DNA of 64,000 bases from QUBU01 sp014337915 (GTDB taxonomy: Bacteria; Pseudomonadota; Gammaproteobacteria; Steroidobacterales; GCA-2729495). The translations under genes and the position numbers were made by a program. Position 1 is the first letter of the stretch. Each line of letters opens with the position of its first letter. A model generated the notes under the pieces. The model was given only the letters and a program-made list of their open reading frames with translations. It ran no database searches and was not told the origin of the DNA. Below are positions 54,966 to 62,918 of the stretch, piece after piece. The stretch spans positions 124,001-188,000 of the forward strand of contig SZOW01000004.1 in NCBI GenBank assembly GCA_030263395.1, given 5' to 3'.

Positions 54966-55730
54966 ATGACAGACATCGCGAAACTGGTGGAGATCATGGC
55001 GCAGCTCCGCGACCCGGCGACGGGTTGCCCCTGGGATCGTGAACAGGACTTCCGCAGCATTGCGCCCTATACCATCGAAGAAGCCTATGAGGTCGCCGAT
55101 GCCATCGATCGTGGCGACTTCACGGCGCTACGTGATGAACTGGGCGACCTGCTTCTTCAGGTGGTGTTCCATGCACAGCTGGCCAGCGAGCGCGGCATGT
55201 TCGGCTTCGACGACGTTGCAGCGGCGATCTGCGAGAAGCTGATACGTCGGCACCCCCATGTCTTTGCCGACGAGCGCATCGATTCGGCGGCGGAACAGCG
55301 TGCTGCCTGGGAGCGCCTCAAGGCAGGAGAGCGGGGCGCACAGCAGGTCCTCGCGGGGGTCGCCCTGGCGCTGCCCGCCCTGGCGCGTGCCACCAAACTG
55401 GGCCGGCGTGCGGCGAGCGTCGGCTTCGACTGGCCGGATGCGGCCGGGGCCATGGCCAAGGTCCGGGAGGAACTGGCCGAGGTCGAGGCAGCTAGCGCTA
55501 CTGCGCCAGCCTCGGTGGGCGAAGAGATTGGCGACCTGTTGCTCGCCGTTACCAGCCTGGCGCGCCACCTGGGCGTCGATCCCGAGGAAGAATTGCGCCG
55601 CGCCAATGCCAAGTTCGAGCGGCGCTTCAGCTACGTCGAACGGCGGGTAACGGCGGCTGGCGGAACCTGGCAGGAGCGGTCGCCAGACGAGCTTGATACG
55701 TACTGGCGCGAGTCCAAGCGCGACGGTTGA
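54966..55730 (+). CDS. mazG: Nucleoside triphosphate pyrophosphohydrolase MazG
   Basis: House-cleaning enzyme hydrolysing NTPs to NMPs. 254 residues with two MazG domains: the first with LRDPATGCPWDREQDFRSI and EEAYEVADAI ... LRDELGDLLLQVVFHA, the second with EELAEVEAA and EEIGDLLLAVTSLARHL, each with the ExxE...ExxD metal motif. ATG at 54966. Convergent with the slipin gene, 23 bases apart. Confidence 0.94.
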   Translation: MTDIAKLVEIMAQLRDPATGCPWDREQDFRSIAPYTIEEAYEVADAIDRGDFTALRDELGDLLLQVVFHAQLASERGMFGFDDVAAAICEKLIRRHPHVFADERIDSAAEQRAAWERLKAGERGAQQVLAGVALALPALARATKLGRRAASVGFDWPDAAGAMAKVREELAEVEAASATAPASVGEEIGDLLLAVTSLARHLGVDPEEELRRANAKFERRFSYVERRVTAAGGTWQERSPDELDTYWRESKRDG

Positions 55731-55753
55731 AGCCGCGCAGGCATTCCCGCGGG

Positions 55754-56503
55754 TCAGTTGCCCCGGCCGCGGTCGAGAAAGCTCTCCAGCAGGTCCATCG
55801 GCACCGGAAACACGATGGTGTTGGTGCGATCCTTGGCAATTTCCGTCAGCGTCTGCAGGTAACGCAGCTGCAGGGCCTGTCTCTGTGACCCCAGCATCTG
55901 GGCGGCCTCGGCCAGCATTTCCGAGGCCTGCTTTTCGCCCTCGGCATGGATGACCTTGGCGCGGCGTGCGCGTTCGGCCTCTGCCTGCGCGGCGATGGCG
56001 CGCACCATGTTCTCGTTGAGATCGATGTGTTTGATCTCGACGTTGGATACCTTGATGCCCCAGGCGTCGGTCTGTCGGTCGAGGATCCTCTGGATATCGG
56101 CATTCATCTTGTCACGCTCGGCCAGCATTTCGTCGAGCTCGTGCTGGCCGAGGACCGAGCGCAACGTGGTCTGCGCCAGCTGGCTGGTGGCTTCGAAGAC
56201 ATTGGCTACCTGGATGACCGCCTTCTCCGGGTCGACGATACGGAAATAAACCACCGCATTGACCTTCACCGAGACGTTGTCGCGGGAAATGACGTCCTGT
56301 GACGGCACATCGAGGACAATGACGCGCAGGTCGACGCGAATGACCTGCTGCAGGCCCGGGATCACGAGGATCAGCCCTGGCCCCTTCACCCCGGTAAAAC
56401 GTCCGAGCGTGAACATGACGCCACGCTCGTATTCCTTCAGCACCTTGATGCACGCGAACAGCGCCAGCACCGTGAGCACGACGACGAAGATCACGAAGGG
56501 CAT
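55754..56503 (-). CDS. Slipin/stomatin-like SPFH (band 7) protein
   Basis: 249 residues: one N-terminal membrane helix (2-18), then a band 7 domain (EYERGVMFTLGRFTGVKGPGL in parts, DVPSQDVISRDNVSVKVNAV, LRSVLGQHELDEMLAERD) and a helical tail rich in Ala/Glu. Members form oligomeric membrane scaffolds. The partner NfeD gene lies 29 bases upstream, the usual pairing. AGGAGG lies eight bases before the ATG. Confidence 0.92.
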   Translation of the reverse strand: MPFVIFVVVLTVLALFACIKVLKEYERGVMFTLGRFTGVKGPGLILVIPGLQQVIRVDLRVIVLDVPSQDVISRDNVSVKVNAVVYFRIVDPEKAVIQVANVFEATSQLAQTTLRSVLGQHELDEMLAERDKMNADIQRILDRQTDAWGIKVSNVEIKHIDLNENMVRAIAAQAEAERARRAKVIHAEGEKQASEMLAEAAQMLGSQRQALQLRYLQTLTEIAKDRTNTIVFPVPMDLLESFLDRGRGN

Positions 56504-56532
56504 GAGGTTTTCCTCCTGGATTCCTGGCGGGG

Positions 56533-57924
56533 TCAGCCTGGTGGTTCAGGGTTTTCCGGCTCCACATGGAGCAGCAACCCCTCGACGCGTACGATGCGCA
56601 GACGGTCGCCCTGATGCACGGGTTGGCTGCAGTGCGCCGACCAGCGTTCGCCCTGCGCGAAGACGGCGCCTGACCCGCGAAAGTCTTCGAGGGCCTCGGC
56701 GGGCTTGCCAACCAGGCTTTCCAGGCCGCTCACGACGGGGCGCCGGTGCATGCGGACCAGCGCCAGCAACAGGCCCAGGAGCGCCAGCCCGGCGACGCCG
56801 GCCACGCTGCCAATGAGGCCGCGCGAGATCGTGAAGCCCGGGATGTCCGTATCGAGGAGCAGGATCGAGCCGAAGACGAAAGCGACGATACCGCCGAGGC
56901 CGAGCGTGCCGAAGCTGGGCACGAACGCCTCGGCGATGAACAGGGCCACGCCGAGTGCTATCAGGCCGAGCCCGGCGAAGTTAACCGGCAGGAGCTGGAA
57001 GGCGAACAGGGCCAGCAGCAGGCAGATCGTACCCACGACACCCGGCAGGTAGGTGCCCGGGTTGTAGCCCTCGAGGAGCAGGCCGTAGATGCCGACGAGG
57101 AGCAGTATGTAGGCAACGTTGGGGTCGGTGATCGTCGCCAGCAGGCGCGTCCGCCAGTCCGGGTCGTGATGCAGCAGCTGCAGGCCGCTGGTGGCGAGTG
57201 TCACCTCAGCCTGGCCCAGCTGCACCTTGCGGCCATCGGCCGCGGCGAGCAGGGCCTGGATATCCGGTGCGATGAAATCGATGACGTTCTCGCGCAGTGC
57301 CGCCTCGGCCGTGAGGCTCACTGCTTCGCGAACCGCGCGCTCGGCCCAGTCTGCATTTCGATGGCGCAGCGAGGCGAGGCCACGGATGTAGGCGACGGCA
57401 TCGTTGATGGCCTTGCGCTCCGGCGCCGAACCGGGTTGCGGTGGCCTGGCCTCGGTCTCGTCGCCAGCGGCCGGCGACTTCGTGGGCGAGCGCTCGTCGG
57501 GCGCACTGCCGCCGATCTGCACGGGTGTTGCCGCACCCAGGTTGGTGGCCGGCGCCATAACCGCAAGATGACTGGCATAGAGGATGTAGGTTCCGGCGCT
57601 GGCCGCCCTCGATCCTGCCGGGGCCACGAACGTCGCCACCGGCACCGTCGATGCCAGGATGGCCTTGTTGATGTCCCGCATGGCGGCATCCAGGCCACCA
57701 GGAGTATCCATCTCGATGATCACCAGCCTGGCACCGGTGGCTTCCGCCTTGCCGATGCCCCGCACGATGTAGTCGCTGGTGGCCGGGCCGATGGCACCGC
57801 GGATTTCCAGGCGCAGGCCGACAGCCGCCACCTCCGGAGGATCGGCTGCGGACGCGGCGAGCGGGGCTGCTGCCAGCAGCCCGCCTGCCAGGAAACCGAG
57901 GATTGCGCCGGTACCCGTCCTCAT
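56533..57924 (-). CDS. NfeD family protein with ClpP-class protease domain
   Basis: 463 residues. Signal peptide or first helix at the N-terminus (ending ASAAD), a ClpP-like serine protease domain (IIEMDTPGG, then SRAASAGTYI containing the predicted nucleophile Ser, with Lys in RKAINDAVAYIRG). A cluster of four to five membrane helices (about 250-390) and the C-terminal NfeD OB domain (LVGKPAEALEDF ... GDRLRIVRVEGLLLHVEP) follow. Known relatives cleave the C-terminus of the neighbouring stomatin. Start at ATG 57924 (MRTGTG) is chosen; ATG 57936 adds four residues. Neither has a clear ribosome-binding site. Confidence 0.9.
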   Translation of the reverse strand: MRTGTGAILGFLAGGLLAAAPLAASAADPPEVAAVGLRLEIRGAIGPATSDYIVRGIGKAEATGARLVIIEMDTPGGLDAAMRDINKAILASTVPVATFVAPAGSRAASAGTYILYASHLAVMAPATNLGAATPVQIGGSAPDERSPTKSPAAGDETEARPPQPGSAPERKAINDAVAYIRGLASLRHRNADWAERAVREAVSLTAEAALRENVIDFIAPDIQALLAAADGRKVQLGQAEVTLATSGLQLLHHDPDWRTRLLATITDPNVAYILLLVGIYGLLLEGYNPGTYLPGVVGTICLLLALFAFQLLPVNFAGLGLIALGVALFIAEAFVPSFGTLGLGGIVAFVFGSILLLDTDIPGFTISRGLIGSVAGVAGLALLGLLLALVRMHRRPVVSGLESLVGKPAEALEDFRGSGAVFAQGERWSAHCSQPVHQGDRLRIVRVEGLLLHVEPENPEPPG

Positions 57925-57979
57925 GCCGGCGATCATAGCAGGGCCGCAGCATCCACCACGGCCAACGCGGTGGCGAATC

Positions 57980-57989
57980 GCTAGAATGG
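57980..57989 (+). promoter_or_regulatory. GCTAGAATGG motif before the DAHP synthase gene
   Basis: Contains TAGAAT (57982-57987), a -10-like element only 8 bases before the ATG at 57996. A start site from it would make the mRNA leaderless or nearly so. No convincing -35 is present. The same 10-mer occurs at 11646 and 61868. Confidence 0.4.
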
Positions 57990-57995
57990 CAGCCG

Positions 57996-59342
57996 ATGGA
58001 CAACGCCCCGTCAAATGCGCCATGGAAGCCCGACAGCTGGCAGGCTCGCAAGGCCGTGCAGCTGCCGGTGTATCGCGACGCAGCTGCCCTCGCCAGCACG
58101 ATCGCGGAGCTGGGGCGCCTGCCGCCGCTGGTGACCAGCTGGGAAATCGAAGCACTGAAGGCGCGGCTGGCCCAGGCGCAGCAGGGCCGGGCATTTGTGC
58201 TCCAGGGCGGCGACTGTGCCGAGACCTTTGCCGATTGCAGCTCGGAGAATATCGTCCAGAAACTCAAGATCCTGCTGCAGATGAGCATGGTCATCGTGGC
58301 AGGCCTGAAGCGACCCGTGGTGCGTGTCGGACGCATTGCCGGGCAGTACGCCAAGCCGCGCTCCGATGACCTGGAGACCCGTGATGGCCTGGCCCTGCCA
58401 AGCTACCGGGGTGACCTCGTCAACCGTTCCGCGTTCACGGCGACGGACCGCGAGCCGGACCCCGCGTTGATGTTGCGCGGTTACGAGTACGCGGCCCTGA
58501 CCCTGAATTTCGTACGCGGACTCATCGATGGCGGCTTCGCCGACATCCATCATCCGGAGAACTGGAATCTTGCCTTCGTCAGCCAGTCACCGATGGCGGA
58601 TCGCTACCACCAGGTCATGCGCCGCGTAACCGACGGACTGGCCTTTTTCGAGGCCGTCACGGGCACCAGGGTTGACGACGCAAGGCGTATCGATTTCTTC
58701 GCCTCACACGAGGGGCTCAACCTGTACTACGAGCAGGCCCAGACCCGCTGGCTCAGGCATCGCAGCCGCTGGTACGACCTGACGACGCACTATCCATGGA
58801 TCGGCGCGCGCACGGCGGCTGTCGATGGTGCCCACGTGGAGTACTTCCGCGGCATCGCCAACCCGATCGGCGTCAAGATCGGGCCGGCGACCACCACGGA
58901 TGACCTGCTCAGACTGGCTGCTGTGCTCAATCCGGCCAACGAGCCGGGTCGCCTGACCTTCATCCACCGGCTGGGCGCGCAACGCATTGCCTCGGTCCTG
59001 CCGGGCATGATCGAGGCGGTGCGCCGGGCCGGCGCCACGGTGCTCTGGGTCTGCGATCCGATGCACGGCAATACCGAGCTGCTCGGTTCCGGTTACAAGA
59101 CGCGGCGCTTCGACCGCATCCTCGATGAACTGGAAGCGGCATTCCGCATCCACGGCGAACTGGGCACGCATCTCGGCGGGGTGCACCTGGAGCTGACCGG
59201 GGACCACGTGACCGAGTGCATCGGTGGTGCCCGGGGCCTGACCGAGCAGGATCTGCACCGTGCCTACCGGACCCAGGTGGACCCGCGCCTGAACTACGAG
59301 CAGGCCCTGGAAGTTGCCATGCGCATTGCCGACCGGGGCTGA
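57996..59342 (+). CDS. Class II (plant-type) 3-deoxy-7-phosphoheptulonate synthase
   Basis: First step of the shikimate pathway: condenses PEP and erythrose 4-phosphate. 448 residues, class II: WKPDSWQARKAVQLPVY near the start, LQGGDCAETFADC (metal Cys), KRPVVRVGRIAGQYAKPRS (in parts), HYPWIGARTA, WVCDPMHGNT and GGVHLELTGDHVTECIGG. This differs from the AroF/G/H class I enzymes of E. coli and is typical of plants, actinobacteria and some proteobacteria. ATG at 57996. Confidence 0.94.
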   Translation: MDNAPSNAPWKPDSWQARKAVQLPVYRDAAALASTIAELGRLPPLVTSWEIEALKARLAQAQQGRAFVLQGGDCAETFADCSSENIVQKLKILLQMSMVIVAGLKRPVVRVGRIAGQYAKPRSDDLETRDGLALPSYRGDLVNRSAFTATDREPDPALMLRGYEYAALTLNFVRGLIDGGFADIHHPENWNLAFVSQSPMADRYHQVMRRVTDGLAFFEAVTGTRVDDARRIDFFASHEGLNLYYEQAQTRWLRHRSRWYDLTTHYPWIGARTAAVDGAHVEYFRGIANPIGVKIGPATTTDDLLRLAAVLNPANEPGRLTFIHRLGAQRIASVLPGMIEAVRRAGATVLWVCDPMHGNTELLGSGYKTRRFDRILDELEAAFRIHGELGTHLGGVHLELTGDHVTECIGGARGLTEQDLHRAYRTQVDPRLNYEQALEVAMRIADRG

Positions 59343-59345
59343 GGC

Positions 59346-60035
59346 ATGCTCCGTCGGCGAGAGAGTCCGGAAACCGCGTCATTCACGCCGGATTGCGTGC
59401 GTTGCCCTCGGCTGGCCGGGTTTCTGCACGAGATCCGGCACAAGCACCCCGGCTACTACGCGCGTCCCGTACCCTCATTCGGTGACCCCGATGCACGGCT
59501 GCTGGTGGTGGGCCTTGCACCGGGGCTGCATGGCGCCAATGCCACCGGGCGGCCATTCACCGGGGATCATGCGGGACTGCTGCTCTACGAGACACTCCAT
59601 GCCTTTGGATTTTCGAGCAAGCCACTGAGCCAGTCCGCCACCGACGGGCTCATGCTCGACGATTGCCGCATCACCAACGCCGTGCGCTGCGTGCCGCCAC
59701 AGAACAAGCCCGACGGCAGCGAAGTGCAGGCCTGCAATGACTACCTGCGTCAGGAACTGGAGATGCTGCCAGCTGGCTCCGTGGTGCTCGCACTGGGTGC
59801 CATTGCCCACGGCGCGACACTCCGCGCCCTGGGACTGCGCGGCGCCGCGTTTCCGTTCGGTCACGCCCGGCGCCACGTACTGCCGGACGGCCGACATCTG
59901 TTCGACAGCTTCCACTGCAGCCGCTACAACACGCAGACCCGCCGCCTGACGCCCATCATGTTCCGCGACGTGTTCGCAGCGATTCGCGATGAACTGGGTT
60001 CCGCCGGCGCCCGAGACAATGGCCAGTCCATTTGA
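59346..60035 (+). CDS. Uracil-DNA glycosylase, family 5 (UdgB-like)
   Basis: 229 residues. Iron-sulfur-type UDG: CVRCPRL near residue 17 supplies Cys ligands. The catalytic region is GLAPGLHGANATGRPFTGD, characteristic of family 5 (TTUDGB). Further motifs: NAVRCVPPQNKP and the late FDSFHCSRYNTQTRRLT. Excises uracil and deaminated bases. It starts 3 bases after the DAHP synthase stop and overlaps the start of uvrC by 17 bases. Confidence 0.9.
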   Translation: MLRRRESPETASFTPDCVRCPRLAGFLHEIRHKHPGYYARPVPSFGDPDARLLVVGLAPGLHGANATGRPFTGDHAGLLLYETLHAFGFSSKPLSQSATDGLMLDDCRITNAVRCVPPQNKPDGSEVQACNDYLRQELEMLPAGSVVLALGAIAHGATLRALGLRGAAFPFGHARRHVLPDGRHLFDSFHCSRYNTQTRRLTPIMFRDVFAAIRDELGSAGARDNGQSI

Positions 60036-61848
60036 TGCTGCCGCGTTCCTGCGCACGCTGACGCAGCGTCCCGGCGTTTATCGCATGCTGGACGCCGACG
60101 GCAAGGTGCTCTACGTCGGGAAGGCGAAGCACCTGAAGCGCCGCGTCGCCAGTTACTTCGGTAAGCGTCCCCAGGACGCCAAGACCAGGACGTTGCTGCA
60201 GGCGGTCGCGTCCATGGATGTGACGGTGACCGGTACGGAGCAGGAGGCGCTGCTCCTCGAGTACAACCTCATCAAGACTCACAAGCCGCGCTTCAACGTG
60301 GTGTTGCGCGATGACAAGAGTTATCCGTACATCCACGTGAGTACCGATCAGGAGTTTCCGCTCTTTGAGTTCCACCGCGGCAGCCGGACCGGAGCCGGGC
60401 GCTTTTTCGGTCCGTTTCCCGATGCTGGAGCGGTCCGCGCGACACTGCAGCAGCTGCAGAAGCTGTTCCGCATCCGCCAGTGCAGTGACACGTACTTCGC
60501 CAACCGCAGCCGTCCCTGCCTGCAGTACCAGATCCAGCGGTGTACGGCGCCCTGTGTCGGCCTGATCGATGCAGCCGACTACCGGCGCGACGTGGAGGAT
60601 GCCATCCGCTTCATAGAGGGGCGGGGTGCCGATGTCCTCGAAGGACTGGCGGCGCGGATGGAGCAGAGTGCGGCGCAGCTCGACTACGAGCGTGCCGCCC
60701 GTTATCGCGACCAGATCGCAGCGATCCGCCGGGTGCAGCAGCAGCAGGCCATCGACAGTGGTGGCGAGACCGATCTCGACGCGCTGGGCCTGGCGGAGGA
60801 GCAGGGCCAGCACTGCGTGGCCATCCTGATGATCCGTGGCGGGCGCGTGCTGGGTAGCCGGGTACTGTATCCGAGGGTTGCCGATGGAACGTCCGCGGGG
60901 GAGATCCTCTCGGCGGTGATACTCCAGCATTACCTCGCACAATCAGCGCCACCGGAGATCCTCCTGTCAGCGCCGGTCGCCGATGCGGACCTGCTCGCCC
61001 AGATGCTCACCGGGCGTAGCGGTCATGCGGTCGCCCTGCGCCAGCGCGTGCGTGGCCAGCGGCGTCGCTGGATCTTGCTGGCCGTGGGAAACGCGGCGGA
61101 GGGCGCACGCTCCAGGGCCGCCGCTGCTGCGACCCTGCAGGAGCAGTACCGGCAGCTGGGCGAGGCGCTGGCACTGCCCACGGTCCCGGAGCGCGTGGAG
61201 TGCTTCGACATCAGCCACACTCAGGGTGGCGAAACGGTGGCCTCCTGCGTGGTGTTCAATGCGGCAGGACCGGCCAGATCCGATTACCGGCGTTACAACA
61301 TCCGCAGTGCCGAAGCGGGTGACGACTACGAGGCCCTGGCCGAAGCGGTGGCCAGGCGCTTCGCCCCGGGCAAGCTGGCCCAGACCGTCGTTCCGGACCT
61401 GTTGCTGATCGATGGTGGGCGCGGGCAGCTCGCGCGCGTCAGCCAGGTACTGGAGGAACTCGGCCTGGCATCACTGCCGGTGTTCGGGATCGCCAAGGGG
61501 ACCGGCAGGCGGCCGGACCAGGACCGCATTGTCGGGCTGCACCAGGCCGCAGCGCTTGACCTGCCAGCCGGCAGCCCGGCCATGCATCTGCTGCAGCAAC
61601 TGCGCGATGAGGCCCACCGCTTTGCGCTGACCGGCCACCGGCAGCGCCGCGGCCGCAAGCAGGCCAGTTCGTCACTGGAGGAAATTCCCGGGCTCGGTCC
61701 CCGGCGGCGTCGGGCACTGCTGCGGCACTTTGGCGGCCTGCAGGGCATTGCCCGCGCAGGCATCGAGGACCTGGCGGCCGCGGCGGGCATCAGCCGTGCG
61801 CTTGCCGGCCGGATCTACGGCCGGTTTCACGATGATGGCAATACCTGA
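60019..61848 (+). CDS. uvrC: UvrABC excinuclease subunit C
   Basis: Makes both incisions in nucleotide excision repair. 609 residues: GIY-YIG nuclease (GVYRMLDADGKVLYVGKAKHL) at 15-90, Cys-rich ICQCSDTYFANRS-type region, UVR motif (about 205-240), RNase-H-like C-terminal nuclease (VECFDISHTQGGETVASCVVF in parts) and a helix-hairpin-helix end (IPGLGPRRRRALLRHFGG). ATG at 60019 (MASPFD) chosen over in-frame upstream codons on family alignment. Confidence 0.96.
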   Translation: MASPFDAAAFLRTLTQRPGVYRMLDADGKVLYVGKAKHLKRRVASYFGKRPQDAKTRTLLQAVASMDVTVTGTEQEALLLEYNLIKTHKPRFNVVLRDDKSYPYIHVSTDQEFPLFEFHRGSRTGAGRFFGPFPDAGAVRATLQQLQKLFRIRQCSDTYFANRSRPCLQYQIQRCTAPCVGLIDAADYRRDVEDAIRFIEGRGADVLEGLAARMEQSAAQLDYERAARYRDQIAAIRRVQQQQAIDSGGETDLDALGLAEEQGQHCVAILMIRGGRVLGSRVLYPRVADGTSAGEILSAVILQHYLAQSAPPEILLSAPVADADLLAQMLTGRSGHAVALRQRVRGQRRRWILLAVGNAAEGARSRAAAAATLQEQYRQLGEALALPTVPERVECFDISHTQGGETVASCVVFNAAGPARSDYRRYNIRSAEAGDDYEALAEAVARRFAPGKLAQTVVPDLLLIDGGRGQLARVSQVLEELGLASLPVFGIAKGTGRRPDQDRIVGLHQAAALDLPAGSPAMHLLQQLRDEAHRFALTGHRQRRGRKQASSSLEEIPGLGPRRRRALLRHFGGLQGIARAGIEDLAAAAGISRALAGRIYGRFHDDGNT

Positions 61849-61867
61849 AACCCGCGGCCCCTGCCGG

Positions 61868-61877
61868 GCTAGAATGG
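61868..61877 (+). promoter_or_regulatory. GCTAGAATGG motif before pgsA
   Basis: Contains TAGAAT (61870-61875), ending 9 bases before the pgsA ATG at 61885. The upstream CTGAAA at 61845-61850 is a poor -35 with a 19-base spacer. If used, the pgsA mRNA would have almost no leader. Confidence 0.4.
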
Positions 61878-61884
61878 GACCAGA

Positions 61885-62481
61885 ATGCAGCCAGATTCTC
61901 CGACAGACGCCCGGCACTACCCGCAGTTCAACGTCGCCACGGCGCTGACCTGGCTGCGTATTGCGGCCATCCCGGCAGTCGCGGTGATCTTCTACTGGCC
62001 TTCCGCATGGGCGAAGCCGCTGTCCTGCCTGGCGTTCACGGTGGCAGGCCTGACCGACCTGCTCGACGGCTACCTGGCGCGCCGCATGGGCCAGACTTCG
62101 AGGTTTGGTGCATTCCTGGACCCGGTGGCGGACAAACTGATGGTGGCCGTCGCCCTGATCCTGATCCTGCAGGCCGACCCACGGGTCGTCATTGCCCTGG
62201 TGGCCGCCATCATCATCGGCAGGGAAATCGCCGTTTCCGCCTTGCGCGAGTGGATGGCGGAGATCGGTGCCCGCAGTCGCGTCGCGGTATCCGGCATCGG
62301 GAAGGCCAAGACCACCATGCAGATGATCGGCCTCGGTGCCATGCTGTACGAGCGGGACCTGTACGGCCTGCCGGTGTACGACATCGGCCTGGCCCTGCTG
62401 ATCGTGGCAGCCGGAAGCACCCTCTGGTCGATGGTCGGCTACATCAAGGCTGCATGGCCCGGGCTCACCGGCGACCACTAA
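61885..62481 (+). CDS. pgsA: CDP-diacylglycerol-glycerol-3-phosphate 3-phosphatidyltransferase
   Basis: Makes phosphatidylglycerol phosphate, the committed step to PG and cardiolipin. 198 residues with the CDP-alcohol phosphotransferase motif in DLLDGYLARRMGQ ... GAFLDPVADK (DGx2ARx8Gx3Dx3D) at about 58-85 and several membrane helices. The order uvrC-pgsA-tRNA-Gly-tRNA-Cys-tRNA-Leu is the same as in E. coli. Confidence 0.94.
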   Translation: MQPDSPTDARHYPQFNVATALTWLRIAAIPAVAVIFYWPSAWAKPLSCLAFTVAGLTDLLDGYLARRMGQTSRFGAFLDPVADKLMVAVALILILQADPRVVIALVAAIIIGREIAVSALREWMAEIGARSRVAVSGIGKAKTTMQMIGLGAMLYERDLYGLPVYDIGLALLIVAAGSTLWSMVGYIKAAWPGLTGDH

Positions 62482-62489
62482 AGCCTTCC

Positions 62490-62517
62490 TTGACAGCCGG
62501 ACGCGCCCCGATACCAT
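62490..62517 (+). promoter_or_regulatory. Promoter of the tRNA cluster
   Basis: A perfect TTGACA at 62490-62495, a 16-base spacer, TACCAT at 62512-62517. It lies 17 bases before tRNA-Gly. Confidence 0.6.
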
Positions 62518-62533
62518 ATGCGGCTCTCGTGAG

Positions 62534-62609
62534 GCGGGAATAGCTCAGTTGGTAGAGCGATACCTTGCCAAGGTATAGGTCGCCGGTTCGAGCCCGGTTT
62601 CCCGCTCCA
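62534..62609 (+). tRNA. tRNA-Gly (GCC)
   Basis: 76 bases with encoded CCA. GCGGGAA/TTCCCGC acceptor stem, anticodon GCC at 62567-62569, T-arm with GGTTCGAGCC. Equivalent in place to E. coli glyW. Confidence 0.96.
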
Positions 62610-62692
62610 TAACCCCTTGCGCACAGCAGGCCTGGTCTGGCAGCCGCCCGGCCGCGAGGTACCCTGCGCCGGCGATTGCCGGACAGGCGCTG

Positions 62693-62701
62693 TGCTACAG
62701 T
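62693..62701 (+). promoter_or_regulatory. Putative extended -10 for tRNA-Cys/tRNA-Leu
   Basis: TGTGCTACAGT includes TGCTACAGT (an extended -10, TGn-TACAGT), 20 bases before tRNA-Cys. TTGCCG at 62676 is only 14 bases away, too short for a standard -35. Cotranscription from the tRNA-Gly promoter is the alternative. Confidence 0.35.
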
Positions 62702-62721
62702 GCGGCCGCATCAGCAGCCGG

Positions 62722-62795
62722 GGCTAGGTGGCAGAGTGGTCATGCAGCGGCCTGCAAAGCCGTGTACGCCGGTTCGATTCCGACCCTAGCCTCCA
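62722..62795 (+). tRNA. tRNA-Cys (GCA)
   Basis: 74 bases with encoded CCA. GGCTAGG/CCTAGCC acceptor stem, anticodon GCA at 62754-62756. Equivalent in place to E. coli cysT. Confidence 0.95.
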
Positions 62796-62809
62796 CTGCT
62801 ACCAACGAT

Positions 62810-62895
62810 GCCCGGGTGGCGGAACTGGTAGACGCAGCGGACTTAAAATCCGCCGGACCGCAAGGACCGTGCCGGTTCGACTCCGGCCCTGGGCA
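62810..62895 (+). tRNA. tRNA-Leu (TAA), CCA not encoded
   Basis: 86 bases to the discriminator A. Acceptor GCCCGGG/CCTGGGC with one G:T pair, anticodon TAA at 62844-62846, long variable arm, T-arm with GGTTCGACTCC. The genomic sequence continues GTC instead of CCA, so the tail must be added by CCA transferase. Equivalent in place to E. coli leuZ. Confidence 0.93.
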
Positions 62896-62918
62896 GTCTG
62901 CCCGCCGGCCGCGCCAGC

